A stretch of 64,000 nt of DNA from Dactylonectria macrodidyma (GCA_020744425.1 JAGMUV010000008.1:930001-994000), one strand, 5' to 3'. Counted from the stretch's first letter, positions 44,270 through 57,154 are shown. Notes: a model not told the origin generated them from the sequence alone. Made by a program: numbers and translations.

Positions 44270-46123
44270 TTACACCTCTCGTGATTCCGACTTCTCCTTC
44301 TCGACTCTAACAAGACGCTGGGTAGCAGTCTCGGTGTCCTTGAACCGCCAGGCCTTGATCTTGCGCTCGAACAACTCATCCAATTCAGCAGCAGAGCGTC
44401 TGGTAGGTTGGTCAGCAAGGGACGTGAAACAGGAGGAGGACGAGGCTACTAACCCAGCAGTTTCCGGTACGATGAACCAGATTCCGACAACCCAGATCAG
44501 ACCTACACCGGCATAAAAGAACCCAGTCTTATAGCCCCAGTTCCACTTATGGTTGTTAACCATGTAAGGTGTCAGAACAGACATGATCAAGCCGCTGATG
44601 GAGTTGCCGGAGGCGGCGAATCCCGATGTGTAGGGGCGCAAACGCTGCGATGACATTTCTCCAATGTAGCCCCAGCCAGCGGCACCGTTGGCAGAAATAC
44701 CGATATCTAGAGGGAAGCCAACGTTAGCAAAACCATGCTCTCTATTCGTTCACAGTTGGACTTACTCCAGAAGCAGGCAAACAGGACGAAGATATAAGTA
44801 GTGGCGTTGGATTGTGGTGCAACGCCGAGAATCCCAACAACCAAGCATGAAATCCACATTATAGTTGTAGCGCCGCATGCCATCAGCCTTCGACCGAGCT
44901 TATCAACCAAAATGACGGCGGAGAGGACAGTAACAATTTGCAAAGACGTAGTGATAGCCTTGATCTTGAAGGGATCTTCCAGACCGGCTTGCTGGAAAAA
45001 ATAGGTACCAAAGGTACCGAATAGGGCCAGGCCGAGGAATTGTTGTGCGACGATAGTCCATAGGGCAGTTATAGTACGGCGTCCATCCACGCCCTTGAAG
45101 ATAGCGGTCCAGTGCTCGTTTCTTTGCTCGACGGCAATAGCACGCTCGTGCTCGATGTTGAGAGCCAGCACCTGGAACTGATAGTCGACGTCATAGCCCT
45201 TGACGTCCCGGTGAATAAGCCTAAGCCATTTCTTCGCCTTCTCCTCCTTTCCAACGCTGGCGCACCAGGCTGGAGACTCTGGCAGACAGATGTAGATGAT
45301 AGCCATAACGCCGACGTGACCCCACTGTGTATAGACAGGGGTGAGCCAGTCGAGAGGATCCTGGCGGTTGAGGCTCTGCAGGGCGACGTGGGTGCAGAAG
45401 GAACCGAGAGTCCACCAGAACGAGTACAGCATGAGCATGCTTCCTCGGACCCGTACGGGGGCGATCTCGCTGATGTACCCGAGGATGGTGGCCTGCATCG
45501 CGCCGACGCCCATACCTGCGAGCAGCTTGGCCACGAGCCACACCTTCCAGTTCCTGGCGAAGGTCTCTGTGAGGACGCTGCACATAATAAGCAGCCAAAG
45601 GACACCCATTCCAGCCTTACGTCCGAGCCGGGCGTTCAGGAAAGAGATACCGGTCTGCCCCATTATCTGTCCGCAGTTCTGGGTGGCGCTCCAGCTGCTG
45701 ATAGTGCCGGCAGCGAGGAACTTGACTCCCTCCGCGGAGACCTCAGTGGCGAACTGCTCGACAAAGCCCTTGTTGGCGATGATGCTCGCGTTCATGCTGG
45801 TTTCACGCTTGTCAGTGGACATGCCGCAGTGTCGGGGAGCCTAGCTCCGCGACCATGCAAGAAACTCAAGGGACTTACGCCATCTGGTAGCCGTCAGCTC
45901 CAGCGCTGAAGGCAGCGGCGAAACAGCAGGCTGTGGCTATCTTGAACGTCCTGACCGTGTCCCAAAGCGAGACTGTCTCGTAGCCGGTGGCTGCTTGACC
46001 CTTTGTGGCCGCATCGGCCGTGACTTGTTCACGGGCGGGGCTCGACTCGATCTGGTCGTCGAGACGGGCTTCGACCGGATCGGTCTTCTCAATCGAGGTC
46101 TTGCGATCGTTGGGGGCCGCCAT
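44270..46123 (-). CDS. MFS alpha-glucoside (maltose-type) permease (4 exons)
   Basis: Exons 46123-45879, 45796-44766, 44706-44454 and 44399-44270 give 552 aa. After an about 60-residue cytoplasmic N-terminus, TM1 ends in GADGYQMAMNASIIANKGFV, characteristic of the fungal MAL/alpha-glucoside:H+ symporter group. Sugar-porter signatures are LGRKAGMGVLW, PESPAWCAS, DKLGRRLMACG and VPETAGRSAAELDELFERKI. Import of maltose-like or other glucosides is the family role. The gene is divergent from the saponin-hydrolase-like gene (622 nt between ATGs), so it may import sugars freed outside the cell. All splice junctions keep the frame. Confidence 0.92.
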
Positions 46124-46745
46124 GGGGAGAGACGAAGAATATCCGTCCTGGGGAGAAGGCAGGTGCTGAGTGCTGGAGTCTCGTTGGCTGGAAAGGAGGT
46201 GGACGGAGCTCTCGTGATACTTATACGCTCGTACAGGTAGAGTCGCTCCTCATCAAATGACGGTTGGTTTTCCGATAATCTGGCTCCTCTCCCCAGCATT
46301 GCCCCAGCCTCTCCACACTGCCATCACGCGGGGCTCTGTGGAGCTTGTCACCCTATTCCCGGGACAAAGGACTTGTGGATCTCGGAATTTAGTCGTATTG
46401 GTGTCTTCAATATTCCGGTCAATCTTCGCGGATAATGACCCCTGTCAGACCCCAGCTCGCACTGGAAACTCGAAGAATTCTCGAACACTTCCATCCGCGC
46501 TGGATGCCTTTGCAAGCCCTTCGCTACGAACAAGGAAACAAGTCCACGTTGAGGAGATGCGCTCTAGACATGTATGAATCTACCCTGCCACTTGCAGAGT
46601 CATTGGGGAAGTAGATCGATCACCTGCCAAAAATCCATGGTGAACTGGATATAAAAACTAGAACTAGCCGGTCCGCCAGGTTCGACGCATCACGACTCGA
46701 TCGATCTCCAGACCCAATTCCCTCACCAATATTTCACTGCCCAGC
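46124..46745. promoter_or_regulatory. bidirectional promoter, permease / saponin hydrolase
   Basis: 622 nt between divergent ATGs without a supported gene. A TATA-like TATAAAAA at 46650-46657 serves the saponin-hydrolase side, about 90 bp before its ATG. Confidence 0.55.
46650..46657 (+). promoter_or_regulatory. TATA-like box of the saponin-hydrolase-like gene
   Basis: TATAAAAA, ending 88 bp upstream of the ATG at 46746. Confidence 0.5.
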
Positions 46746-48635
46746 ATGAAGTTCTCTTTGACCGGCTTTGTACTAGCCGGCGTCACCGTGGCTTCTGTCA
46801 CCCCCCGGGGTGAGCGTGCGATACCTCAGCCTCCGGAGCCCGAGCCCATCTCTCTCAAGACACTGCTTCTTCCTCCCGCAATTGCCGACCATGCACCAGT
46901 TGGCAGCTGCGACAAGAAGGCAAACCCAAGGGAGACCGGTTGCCTCGGAAGGACAACCTACTTCCAGGGCGGCAGCTTCTCGCCGGACGGGAACCATGTC
47001 TACGCCGAGGTCAACTTCGTCGGCGCGCCCGCCGCACCCCATCCCGCGAGCATTTACTCGGGGTCGCAGCTTATCTTGCTCAAGGCAGACGACACAACGT
47101 TCCCGAACGGCGACACCTGGAAGTGCCTGACCTGCGGCCTTGCCCACGACCGGACCAGCATGTGGGATAACCCCCAGGCGTTCATCGACGGTAAGCGTGT
47201 CCTCGCTGGCCTCCGCATAGTCGACTGCGGCGAGCACGATCTGTCGAGCGACGAGTGCACGCCGGAGAGCACGAGCATCCATCCCATCCGGTGGAACACA
47301 ACCCCCGACGGCTCGGGTTCCGGTGGTGAGCCTCGGGAACTCCGCCTGCACCCCGACAACGTGCACCTGGGATTCAACGCCTTCGTGTCCCATGACGGAA
47401 AGCTGGGTCAGGACGTGTTCTACTCACGACTCTCCTTCAACCCGTCTCCCGGGACCGGCCTCCCATCTGGCCCGCGCTACGATCTAGTCAACGTCACCAG
47501 GCTCTCCAGCCCCGCCAACCTGGTGCCCGTCGACGTCGACGGCGACAGGATCGTCCTGACGCCGTCGGCCATCTCGTTGGGCGAGCTCCGAGGCTTCAGC
47601 GGAGATGGCAAAGAAGTAGTCGCCATTGGGTTCCCGATCGAATCGGCAAACACCGACGCCTATGCCTTCGACCTCACGACGGGACGCAAGCGTCGACTCA
47701 CTAGCCATCCCGAGTACGTTGACCCGATCGACATCTCGCGACATGATGGTTGGATCGCCATCATGGATACCCGCGGAACCGATCGCAACATGTGGCTTTC
47801 CGGCATGCGCTACATCCCTCCCATCACCGACCTGATCAGCGTAAGCCTGACTGCTTCAACGCGTAACAACGGCCGTAGGAGGTTCTTCCGGCCTTACCTC
47901 CTCGATCGCCACGGTGATCGCGGCGAATACTTTGGCCAGCGGATCAATGACCAGGGATCCGGCGAGCCAGGTAGTGGCGACTATAACGATCCCGAGTGGA
48001 ACGGCAGGGCAGATCCGAGGTTCTCGCTTGACGGCACGAAGATCGTCTACTGGGAGGAGCAAACATTCTCCCCGGCATGTGGCGGCGCCAACCCCCTACC
48101 TTGCTACCCTTCCAAGGAACGAGATGGCATCCGCCAGCGCCTCGTCGTGGCGACTCTGACCAGCCGCGAGCCGTGCCAGCCACCGAAGGTAGCGGTCACG
48201 TCGGACGTTGTGCCCTGGGGCGAGCCCTACATCCCCGGCGAAGCCTCTCCGTCCCGCGCAGACCTTCCAGCCGGGAACTACACCCTCGCCGGTAAGGTCT
48301 CGGGCGTCGCCGACGTCACCCTTCTCCACGGCTCCGGGGCCCAATCTGGCATCAACCAAGTCAGCGTCCGCTACACCGACTTCTCCGACGACGGCGAGGT
48401 GTTCCTCCGCGGCACCGAGCGCGTCGCCATCCGCAACGTTAACCTCTACACCAATCACTTCGACTGGCACTCCGACCTCACGCAGACGATTGGGAGCGTG
48501 GTCAACACCAAGAAGACGGGGCCGGGAGGCATTCAGATGTTGATGGACTTCATGGTCAATGAATTCATGGCGAATGGGACGTTGGTCACAACGCTGGATG
48601 GGAAGAAGTATCACCAACCCCAGAACTTTACGTAA
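46746..48635 (+). CDS. secreted saponin-hydrolase-like protein
   Basis: An intronless 629-codon frame. An N-terminal signal peptide (MKFSLTGFVLAGVTVAS) is followed by PQPPEPEPISL. GSCDKKANPRETGCLGR, NFVGAPAAPHPASIYSGSQL, FPNGDTWKCLTCG, PQAFIDGKRVLAG and RELRLHPDNVHLGFN are blocks I recognise from fungal saponin hydrolases, which cleave the glucuronide bond of soybean saponins to release soyasapogenol B. The fold is probably a TolB-like beta-propeller (repeats such as FSPDGNHVYAE and RFSLDGTKIVYWE). Several N-glycosylation sequons (NYT, NGT, NVT) fit secretion. The paired permease, the GH1 and GH43 genes and a local regulator suggest joint use of plant glycosides (inference). Real substrate range unknown. 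Confidence 0.85.
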   Translation: MKFSLTGFVLAGVTVASVTPRGERAIPQPPEPEPISLKTLLLPPAIADHAPVGSCDKKANPRETGCLGRTTYFQGGSFSPDGNHVYAEVNFVGAPAAPHPASIYSGSQLILLKADDTTFPNGDTWKCLTCGLAHDRTSMWDNPQAFIDGKRVLAGLRIVDCGEHDLSSDECTPESTSIHPIRWNTTPDGSGSGGEPRELRLHPDNVHLGFNAFVSHDGKLGQDVFYSRLSFNPSPGTGLPSGPRYDLVNVTRLSSPANLVPVDVDGDRIVLTPSAISLGELRGFSGDGKEVVAIGFPIESANTDAYAFDLTTGRKRRLTSHPEYVDPIDISRHDGWIAIMDTRGTDRNMWLSGMRYIPPITDLISVSLTASTRNNGRRRFFRPYLLDRHGDRGEYFGQRINDQGSGEPGSGDYNDPEWNGRADPRFSLDGTKIVYWEEQTFSPACGGANPLPCYPSKERDGIRQRLVVATLTSREPCQPPKVAVTSDVVPWGEPYIPGEASPSRADLPAGNYTLAGKVSGVADVTLLHGSGAQSGINQVSVRYTDFSDDGEVFLRGTERVAIRNVNLYTNHFDWHSDLTQTIGSVVNTKKTGPGGIQMLMDFMVNEFMANGTLVTTLDGKKYHQPQNFT

Positions 48636-49534
48636 ATTGGCAGGGGCTTGTGCTATTGGTATGTCGTATTTGAGTACGTAGGTCAAGATGTACGATAACT
48701 CCTGGGAACAAGATAACCACTTGGTCCGGCCCTATTCCTGGGACAGTGTGATACTAATTCCGTAATTGATTCTGCCCTACCTACTATATAATCGGGGGTT
48801 GGCTAATCTACCTAAGGTTTTTTATATGGGAGTTTAGCGCGCGGCGCTATTAGGTTACTATTGAAAGCTAGCCGCGGCAGGATGCATAGGAATATTGTGT
48901 TATGATTGATCTGACTAGCTAGAAAAAGGGGAGACGCCGCGGTCGGCTTTGTGATCAGCGATGTCGGCTGTTGCCTTACAAATTAGGTGTAAATCGGGAC
49001 GGTGGCTAAACCCGGATTATACGGTCGGATCCACACCAACAGTTACTTATAAATCTAAGGTTTTTTTTCTTAGGGACCCAGCTCTCGATGGTGACTCCAT
49101 TGCGGAGAAGCCATGGTTGCATGTCGGCGCTAGGCGGTTGCATGTTTTCAGTAATAAGGTGAGGCACAGAGTATCTCGGTCGCCAAGGTAAGCGCCTATG
49201 CAGGCCAGCTAAAGATTCTAGCAAGGCTCCAGGGTCTGACGTCGGCGCCGAGCACAAAAAACTATAGATCCGGATGTCGGTGCCAGGTGTAGGGTGGGTG
49301 TCGGCGCGGGGGTATACACGCCGGCATCAAGATCTTGCGGGACGAGTACGGTGCCACCAAAATCGGTGCCGTGGGTGGTCGACATAGTGTATGCAAGATA
49401 CATAAGGGGCGGCGCTTTCGATTACGGAAATGGTTTCATGGCGCCGAGGTTCACCTCACTAAAGTCAACGACGTCCAACACAAGAATACCTATGTTGAGT
49501 TGTTGCGGCAAGTAGTTCAGCCTAACAGGTGCAA
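48636..49534. other. convergent intergenic region with GTCGGCGC-type repeats
   Basis: About 900 nt between the saponin-hydrolase-like gene and GH1. The short motif GTCGGCGC/GTCGGTGCC recurs near 49113, 49241, 49278 and 49298. No gene supported; it may be a degraded repeat. Confidence 0.45.
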
Positions 49535-51189
<1,655 letters not shown>

Positions 51190-51382
51190 TTATTTCGGAC
51201 ATACCGCATATTCAGGAAACCTTGTACCAGAGCCTTCAAAGTACCATTCCCGGTGTGGTGGGATAGCCCGGCGGAAGAGGGCAATAAAACCGTGTTTCTG
51301 GGTGCTCCAATGCCGGTGGGTTAAATTCCCTTTTTAGTCTTAACTTACCCGCCAGGCGGGACTTCCGGAAGCGGCAAGCCAT

Positions 51383-51622
51383 CTAAATAGATGCAAGCGA
51401 AGGACCTTCAAGGTCAAAGTTTATAAATGCATCGTCCTCAATTTGCTGAGGATTTTCAAAAGTCTGGACTCCTTGGAGCTCTAGCAAGAGACGTTTGTGC
51501 CGGAGCAGGAGAGGCTATAAGCTGTCGTCTAGCGGCTCGAACGGGTTTTGGAGATTGACACGATAGGCGATAGCAACCCGATCGGTCGGGTCGAACGGAC
51601 TGATAGTAGTAGAGGAAGTCAT
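51383..51622 (-). pseudogene. interrupted 79-codon frame in relic DNA
   Basis: ATG at 51622 opens a frame starting MTSSTTISPFDPTDRVAI. A TAG at 51517-51515 breaks it, after which it resumes (PLLLRHKRLLLELQGVQ) to TAG at 51383. Continuity over 79 codons with one TAG suggests a once-coding sequence, perhaps a transposon-borne or small host gene. No family recognised. Confidence 0.3.
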
Positions 51623-51835
51623 TGTGGCTGTATTAGGGGTTGGCGTTATATGATGGAGGGAAGAGAATTAGGGCCCGGCTCCTAAGGGCGGCTAACAGGC
51701 ATTATATTCATCAAGACTTAAGCTTCGTAGCTCACATAAGCTGGAAAAGCTTGATCTTAGGCAACTGTGAGGGAATTGGGTTTAAAAAATGCTTAAAATA
51801 TAAAGAAAACTATGTTTTTTTTTTTACTTCGTGAT

Positions 51836-51868
51836 AGCAGCAACGCGCCCTTGATGGAGCGGACAGCC
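51836..51868. repeat. dispersed short repeat, copy 2
   Basis: Matches 11837-11869 at 29 of 33 positions. It lies in relic DNA 3' of the decayed regulator. Confidence 0.5.
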
Positions 51869-51924
51869 AACTTAGAAGAAGTAGAAGCATCCCGGCAGGC
51901 TTATATATAGAGGCTAAAGGTGTC

Positions 51925-53159
51925 CTAGGCCTGGCCATTCATCGGTCCATTCGGGGATCGTGAGGCGTAGGTAGCTTTGTATGAAAGGAGGGGTCGATGA
52001 ATGAGAATTCGAGTGTTCTCAAATGCCAGCTTCAATGCGAGAGCCTGCAGCTAGAAAAGCTGTTCCTTGAAGGTTGGTGCTGGTGTACTGGCCCGGGTGT
52101 ACTCAACGCTGCGTGGCTTTCCATCAACAGACTCCACGAGATTGCCCAGTCTTAGTTTGCCTGGAAGCTCAGAGTGCCATTTGGCAAGCTGAGCATCTAG
52201 GGAGGTTACCTTGATGATTAGGTCCCGGACTCTTGATGGACCCTGCCCTGTATTCATCGGGGAGCCCCGTCGCGTTCCGTACACGTCCTTCAGTGTTGAC
52301 TTGATAATCTTAGATAGCTTCAACATAAAGCATTTGTACTCCAGGAGGGTCGGCTGACCAGGAGACGACGGCTCGGCATCAGCGGCAATAGACCACGGAT
52401 CATTTGGGTCCAAAGGCTCGACGTCGCAGTCAGCATCTGAAATGCTTTGAGGAAACCCATAGATCATGGAGCAGAATGTTTCAACCTCATGTATCGCCCG
52501 CCAGCAACGTTTCTTGGCCTCAACGTTTCCGGCTCGATCCCACAATCGACAAGTTGTTGGCGTTGGTCGTCGCCAATGAGTCGCAGGCTAAGGGAACAGA
52601 CGGCTAGAAACACACTGACAAATCCTATGCCTCTGCCGCGCAGGTCTCGGATGTGTCCGGAGAGGTGGCATCATGGTGATGGAAAGCCTGGTCAGCGACA
52701 TGAGTAAGTCATACGCCCTCCAACGCCGATGATTCCTTATCTCACCTCCTCGGGCAGCATGATGGTCGAACTAGAGTCTGTCCAAGGCTCTTCGACCGAT
52801 GATTCGGGCTGCCTGTTGACCGAACCTGCATCATTGGGGGAGGATGAGGAGCCGGTATTTTCGTAGCTCCGGCGGAGAGGAATCCCGTCCACTGCTGCCG
52901 GTGGGGTTTCTTCTTGATCCTTGGCCAGCCGGCGACATCCACCGGGACCCGATTTGGTTTCATAAGGCCGCCACTGAATGGTTTGACTCGCGACACACTG
53001 CACGTCGGCACGGGAGCACAAGGTGCATGGCGGTTCCGAATCGCACTGAACATGTCGTCAAATGCCATCCTCATCGATTGGAAGAATTTGATATCAGCTT
53101 GCCTTCGGTTTCTGACGCCGGCACCGGACGCATACGCACCTGGCCTTGCTCGGAGCCAT
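51925..53159 (-). pseudogene. Zn2Cys6 transcription factor, decayed; first intron GC-AG
   Basis: ATG at 53159. Exon 1 53159-53103 ends CRRQKPK; removing a 57-nt intron with a GC donor (AAG|GCAAGC) and AG acceptor gives exon 2 from 53045 with CDSEPPCTLCSRADVQC. Together they form a perfect CX2CX6CX5CX2CX6C zinc cluster. Exon 2 runs to about 52746. The next about 200 nt lose the frame (a hydrophobic LAVCSLSLRL segment sits in another frame), and the MHR resumes at about 52560 (LWDRAGNVEAKKRCWRAI). After TFKEQLF a TAG (52053-52051) is followed in frame by LQALALKLAFENTRILIHRP, where relatives are continuous, so CAG to TAG is likely. The 3' end is lost in repeat DNA. Shorter than an intact regulator by several hundred codons. 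Confidence 0.65.
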
Positions 53160-53846
53160 GTGTTGAAAGGGTTCAGCCGAGATGGTGAAGTGGTCGGGTC
53201 AGGAAGGTGGATCTATGGTTCATGGTTCCGTTCCGGTGGAGGAATTGTCTGAGTTGGCACTAGTGGTTTTCGACCGAACTGAAAGTAGCGGGTCTTCCAA
53301 GTGGATTTGATGCAGACAAGTCCAATACGAGGCCTCCATTTTCATCCCATCCAGGAGAGAGGCTTCACCAAGATAGCTTCGGCTGTAGGGGGTTATCTTG
53401 CTGTCACTGGTGTGATCATGCCTACGACCCTTCTGCCTTTCTCCCTTGCTCCGATGCGGGGAACTAGTGACGCTGCCCTTGACGAGACAGGTGTGCTGAG
53501 GTTATCCGGTTACGGGAAGAATTTCCATGTCTTCAAGTGTCAACCTGTCAGCCGGTTGCGCAACTCAGGGCTACGCAATGGTTACTCAAGGTGTAAGGCA
53601 GCCTCTGTACAATTCAGGAAGCCCCAAACGACCCAGCCAGACCTCATTTCGGCAGGTCCACCAGTGTACAAGCCGTTCACCTCGGTACTGACCCGCAGCG
53701 TCGTGCTGGCAATGCCCATACTCTAGTGTCTAGGGAACTGGCAGATGATGGTTGTCATTTCATCCACGCCAGTGTTGTAGCGTCCCTCACTCCCATCTGG
53801 GACACTCTAAGATCCACCCCTATCAAAAATAGACCCTTACTTCAGC
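53160..53846. other. intergenic region, possible gene debris
   Basis: About 690 nt upstream of the decayed regulator. Frames on + (53301-53726) show no motif. A complement stretch near 53600-53720 (NGLYTGGPAEM) faintly recalls an amino-acid permease but is too short to claim. Confidence 0.4.
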
Positions 53847-54238
53847 TTTTTTTTTTTTTTTTTTTTTTTTCACAACTCTTTGAGAAGCGACTATGATACA
53901 GGCCTCTGGCTCACTATGTAATTTAGGGTGACTAGATTTGGCCGTAGTATCCGTTCTAATCCTACCTCGATTTGGGCGTTATAAACCGGCTCCGCGAACT
54001 TTGAGTTCGGGCGGATCTGATCTTTCTTCCTTTTCCTAGCCTTCGACTGTTCAACCTGCTGTTCAAGGGCTTTTATACTACGTTGTTGGGTAGCTAGCTG
54101 AATGTCCTCTTCATCTGTACTTTCCGGAATAGTAACCGTTGTGTAGTAACAGGTGGATCTAGGCGTCAGGCTTGCAAACAAATAAATCAAACCAAACCAA
54201 ACCGGGGTAAATTTTATCCAAATCAAATCAAATTGCAA
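53847..54238 (-). mobile_element. pogo/Fot1-like transposase C-terminal fragment ending in poly(A)
   Basis: On the complement, 54238-53891 ends with a basic coiled region (LEQQVEQSKARKRKKDQ) and NSKFAEPVYNAQIEVG, similar to the C-termini of fungal pogo/Fot1-type transposases. Twenty nt after its stop codon lies a run of 24 A (T on the + strand, 53847-53870). The upstream catalytic part is absent. Either a truncated element or a retroposed transcript. Confidence 0.4.
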
Positions 54239-54329
54239 AGCCCAGATTTATTTGGATATTTGGTTATTTGGATAAGCGCCCCTCGCGCGGTCTGGTCCAC
54301 AAGCATTGCAGCTGGTCTGAAAGTCTTGG

Positions 54330-56640
54330 CAGCCTTTGCCGCTATTCGACATGGCACAATCTCTGAAGGCCGATAGGGAAGCATCCACTGTTTTTCTACC
54401 ACCCACAGTGGTCATGACAACCCCACCAACTTCAATCCATCCGAGGCCCACAGAGAGGCGCCAGTTGACACGCCCTCCTCGGTCGACCACACCGGTTACG
54501 AAGGCATCGATTGGAACCGCCTTCCAGGCTATTACATCCGCAAACATAGAAGGAGGCTGCGGACAGGATGGGTGTGGGAGTATAGATACGATATCGAGAA
54601 AGACGGCACAGGCCGACGCTTCTGACTCTGCAAGGAGTGTCATAGAAAGAAGGCTATGACCACGCACATGTACGATGCTGCATCCACAAGCCAAGCGAAC
54701 AGCCACATTAAAATTATCCATCGCATCGACAAAGAGGGGCCAGTGTCGCCACAGAGAAAGAAACAACAGACGCTTTTTAATATGGCAGATCTAGACTCTC
54801 ATCAACCAAAGGACCAAACTGTAATAAATGCTTTTAGAGCATCATTCGATCCTATCCATTTTCAACAGTTGCTCATTCGATAGGTGGCCTGCAATAATAT
54901 CCCGTTTAATAAGCTTAAAAGTCCCTATTTCCGCAACCTTATGGGATACTCAAACGGTGCGATTATCGAGTCAGGGGGTCTCCCAACCCACAGCACAATG
55001 CGTAAATGGATTGTGCAGTGGTTTAATCGCCATAAGGGCGTTATGACAGACCTTCTCAGTCGCTCATTAAGCCGGGTTAACATCTCCTTCGACGCCTAGA
55101 CCTCCCGCAAGTTTACCTCCCTTCTTTGTCTATTTTACTATGCATTTTCTTAACGAAGAAGGGAAGTTCTGCATATTCCTCCTTGGTCTACTACGAATTG
55201 AGGGTCGCCACAGTGGCGAGAGCCTTGAAGATAAGGTTGCTAAAATAATTCACAAATTCGGTATTCAGGACCGTATTAGTTACTTCGTCACAGACAATGC
55301 TAGAAATAACGGCACATGCCTTGATAAGCTTGGAGTCCAGTTTGGCTTCAATAGGCAGCACTAGCGACTTCGTTACTGCTGGCATATTATTAATCTCGTC
55401 GCCTAATCTATCCTCTTCAGGACGGATGCCGACGCCTTTGAAGAGAACTGTTAAGTCAATAAGGAGATTCAGGACGAGATGAAGCTCTGGAAGGCGAAAG
55501 GTCCTATTAGCAAGCTACATAATATTATTTACTAGGTGCATAGATCGGGTCAGCGCATTGACATGCTCTACACACTCCAGCTTATAGAGAACACAGCTCT
55601 AAGTCTTAATAAGATAACTTATAATATCATTCTTAATAACTCCACCCGCTAGAACTCATCTAAGGCGACAATAGAGCGATACTACTAGCTTCACAATCTA
55701 CTTAATGCTATAGTCTAGGCTGAAGTTACTAAGTAGAACTAATACTTAGCTAGGAAGACTGAGAACAGGATATAGCCAATACCTAAGAAGAGCCAAAAAG
55801 AAGCTAGCGATTATTAATAATAATATAACTGCCAAAGACTTCGCATTAATTACAGAGCACCTAGCCATTTTAAAGCCATTAAAGATAGCTACTAAGCGCT
55901 TCGAGGGCCAACCTGCAGAAAGTGAGCTTAATATAGCCTATATTACTTAACCCTTACTTACAGGTTTTAGGTAAATGCAGTGCCATCTAGGAGGTATTGC
56001 TAATAATAAAGTAGCTCCTAAAGCATTTAGAAGAGTTTAAGGTCTAACATAAGCTTAACGAAGAACCATACCTCCGGATTGGTTACAACCTTAGCTAGAT
56101 AAAGCTAAACTAATACTACACTCTCACTAAGGAAAGTCCTGCATATCTCACAGCCTTAGTCCTACATCCTACCTTCCGCTAGTTAGCCTTCAAGTCACAA
56201 TAGGCAGATCATCCCGATTAGTTAGAAAGGGGGAGGACAGCTATGCAAGAGTTATAGGAGGAGTATCGAAATCTTCCTGTAGCCTAGGATCCTGTGCCTT
56301 AGCAGACTACCATTGCGAAGGAGGGAACTGACCTAGATAAGTTTATGGCCTCCATCAGACAGCTCAGAACTCACCCGGACCGTATATTAGGGGCCGTACG
56401 GGCTGGCTGGCGTGCCCTAGGGTAGCAGGTAATGAAATTTCTTTACCTACTACAGTATAATCGTTCCATTGCTCCACATAGCCTAACTCAGTTTGATAGT
56501 CTACGTTCAATGGCTCCCACCGGCATCAACGACGCGGCGCTAAAGCACCTTAAGGCACCCGTTCCGGTGGAACGGGACCCCAATCGTCATTAGCCTTTGT
56601 GCAGGCTGTTTAATGAGCTAACTGGCATGCCAGGACAGCA
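54330..56640 (+). mobile_element. hAT-family transposon relic, RIP-degraded
   Basis: Translated pieces in order match a hAT transposase. A BED-finger region comes first (PGYYIRKHRRRLRTGWVWEY, then RRF followed by TGA where Trp is expected, then LCKECHRKKAMTTHMYDA). Next are QQTLFNMADLDSHQP, FNKLKSPYFRNLMGYSN, LLRIEGRHSGESLEDKV and FGIQDRISYFVTDNARNNGTC, then FNRQH, a stop, and RLRYCWHIINLV. Frames break at many TAG/TAA codons. From about 55480 to 56300 the DNA is saturated with TAG/TAA/TTA, the RIP pattern, and no frame survives. No functional transposase remains. TIRs were not identified with certainty; 54180-54290 has repeated CAAAT/TTTGG blocks that could be subterminal repeats. Confidence 0.8.
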
Positions 56641-57154
56641 AGCAGAACAGCCTAATTATCCGCCCAGGGGGTGCTGACCCTTGTCATCTCCGTATAGTGT
56701 AGGGGTTTAGGTTTGGTGTTATCTAACAATCCTGACAGGCAGACCGGCGCCAGGGCCAGGCACTCGCAGTAGGGTCGAATGTCACTCTCGCTTATGGCAC
56801 CCGAGTGTCGGAGGCCGTTCTCTACGTTCCACCGGATCCGGATCACGCCGTTGTCTGGGGCTGAACTGGCCCACCGGATACCCCCCCACCATCTCATTTC
56901 CGCCATCATGCGGGGCGACTCCGGTTTGTGGGCAGCTTTGCCTGGGGAAGGAATGGAGAAACTGGGGTAATCATGAAAGTCTGGGGTTTGCTGCTATCCT
57001 TTTGGCCGAGGGTCCCATCTATGGCCAGACGAGGTTCTGGTTATGAAAAAGGCCCAGAAGGTCGCCAAGTAGAACGCCTAAGAGCAGAATCAAATCATCT
57101 CTTTACTTAAAGCATCAGTCCTGTGTTCCCTGAGTCAACCAACCACATCTCACA
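56641..57154. other. intergenic region, sugar transporter promoter
   Basis: About 510 nt between the transposon relic and the MFS gene. No frame is supported, although the left end may still be transposon DNA. Confidence 0.45.

Noticed and set aside
45112..45909. 265-codon frame antisense to the permease
   Set aside because: Shadow frame opposite well-conserved transporter exons.
53600..53720. Possible amino-acid permease debris (LYTGGPAEM)
   Set aside because: Match is one short block; flanking sequence does not continue the family in any frame.
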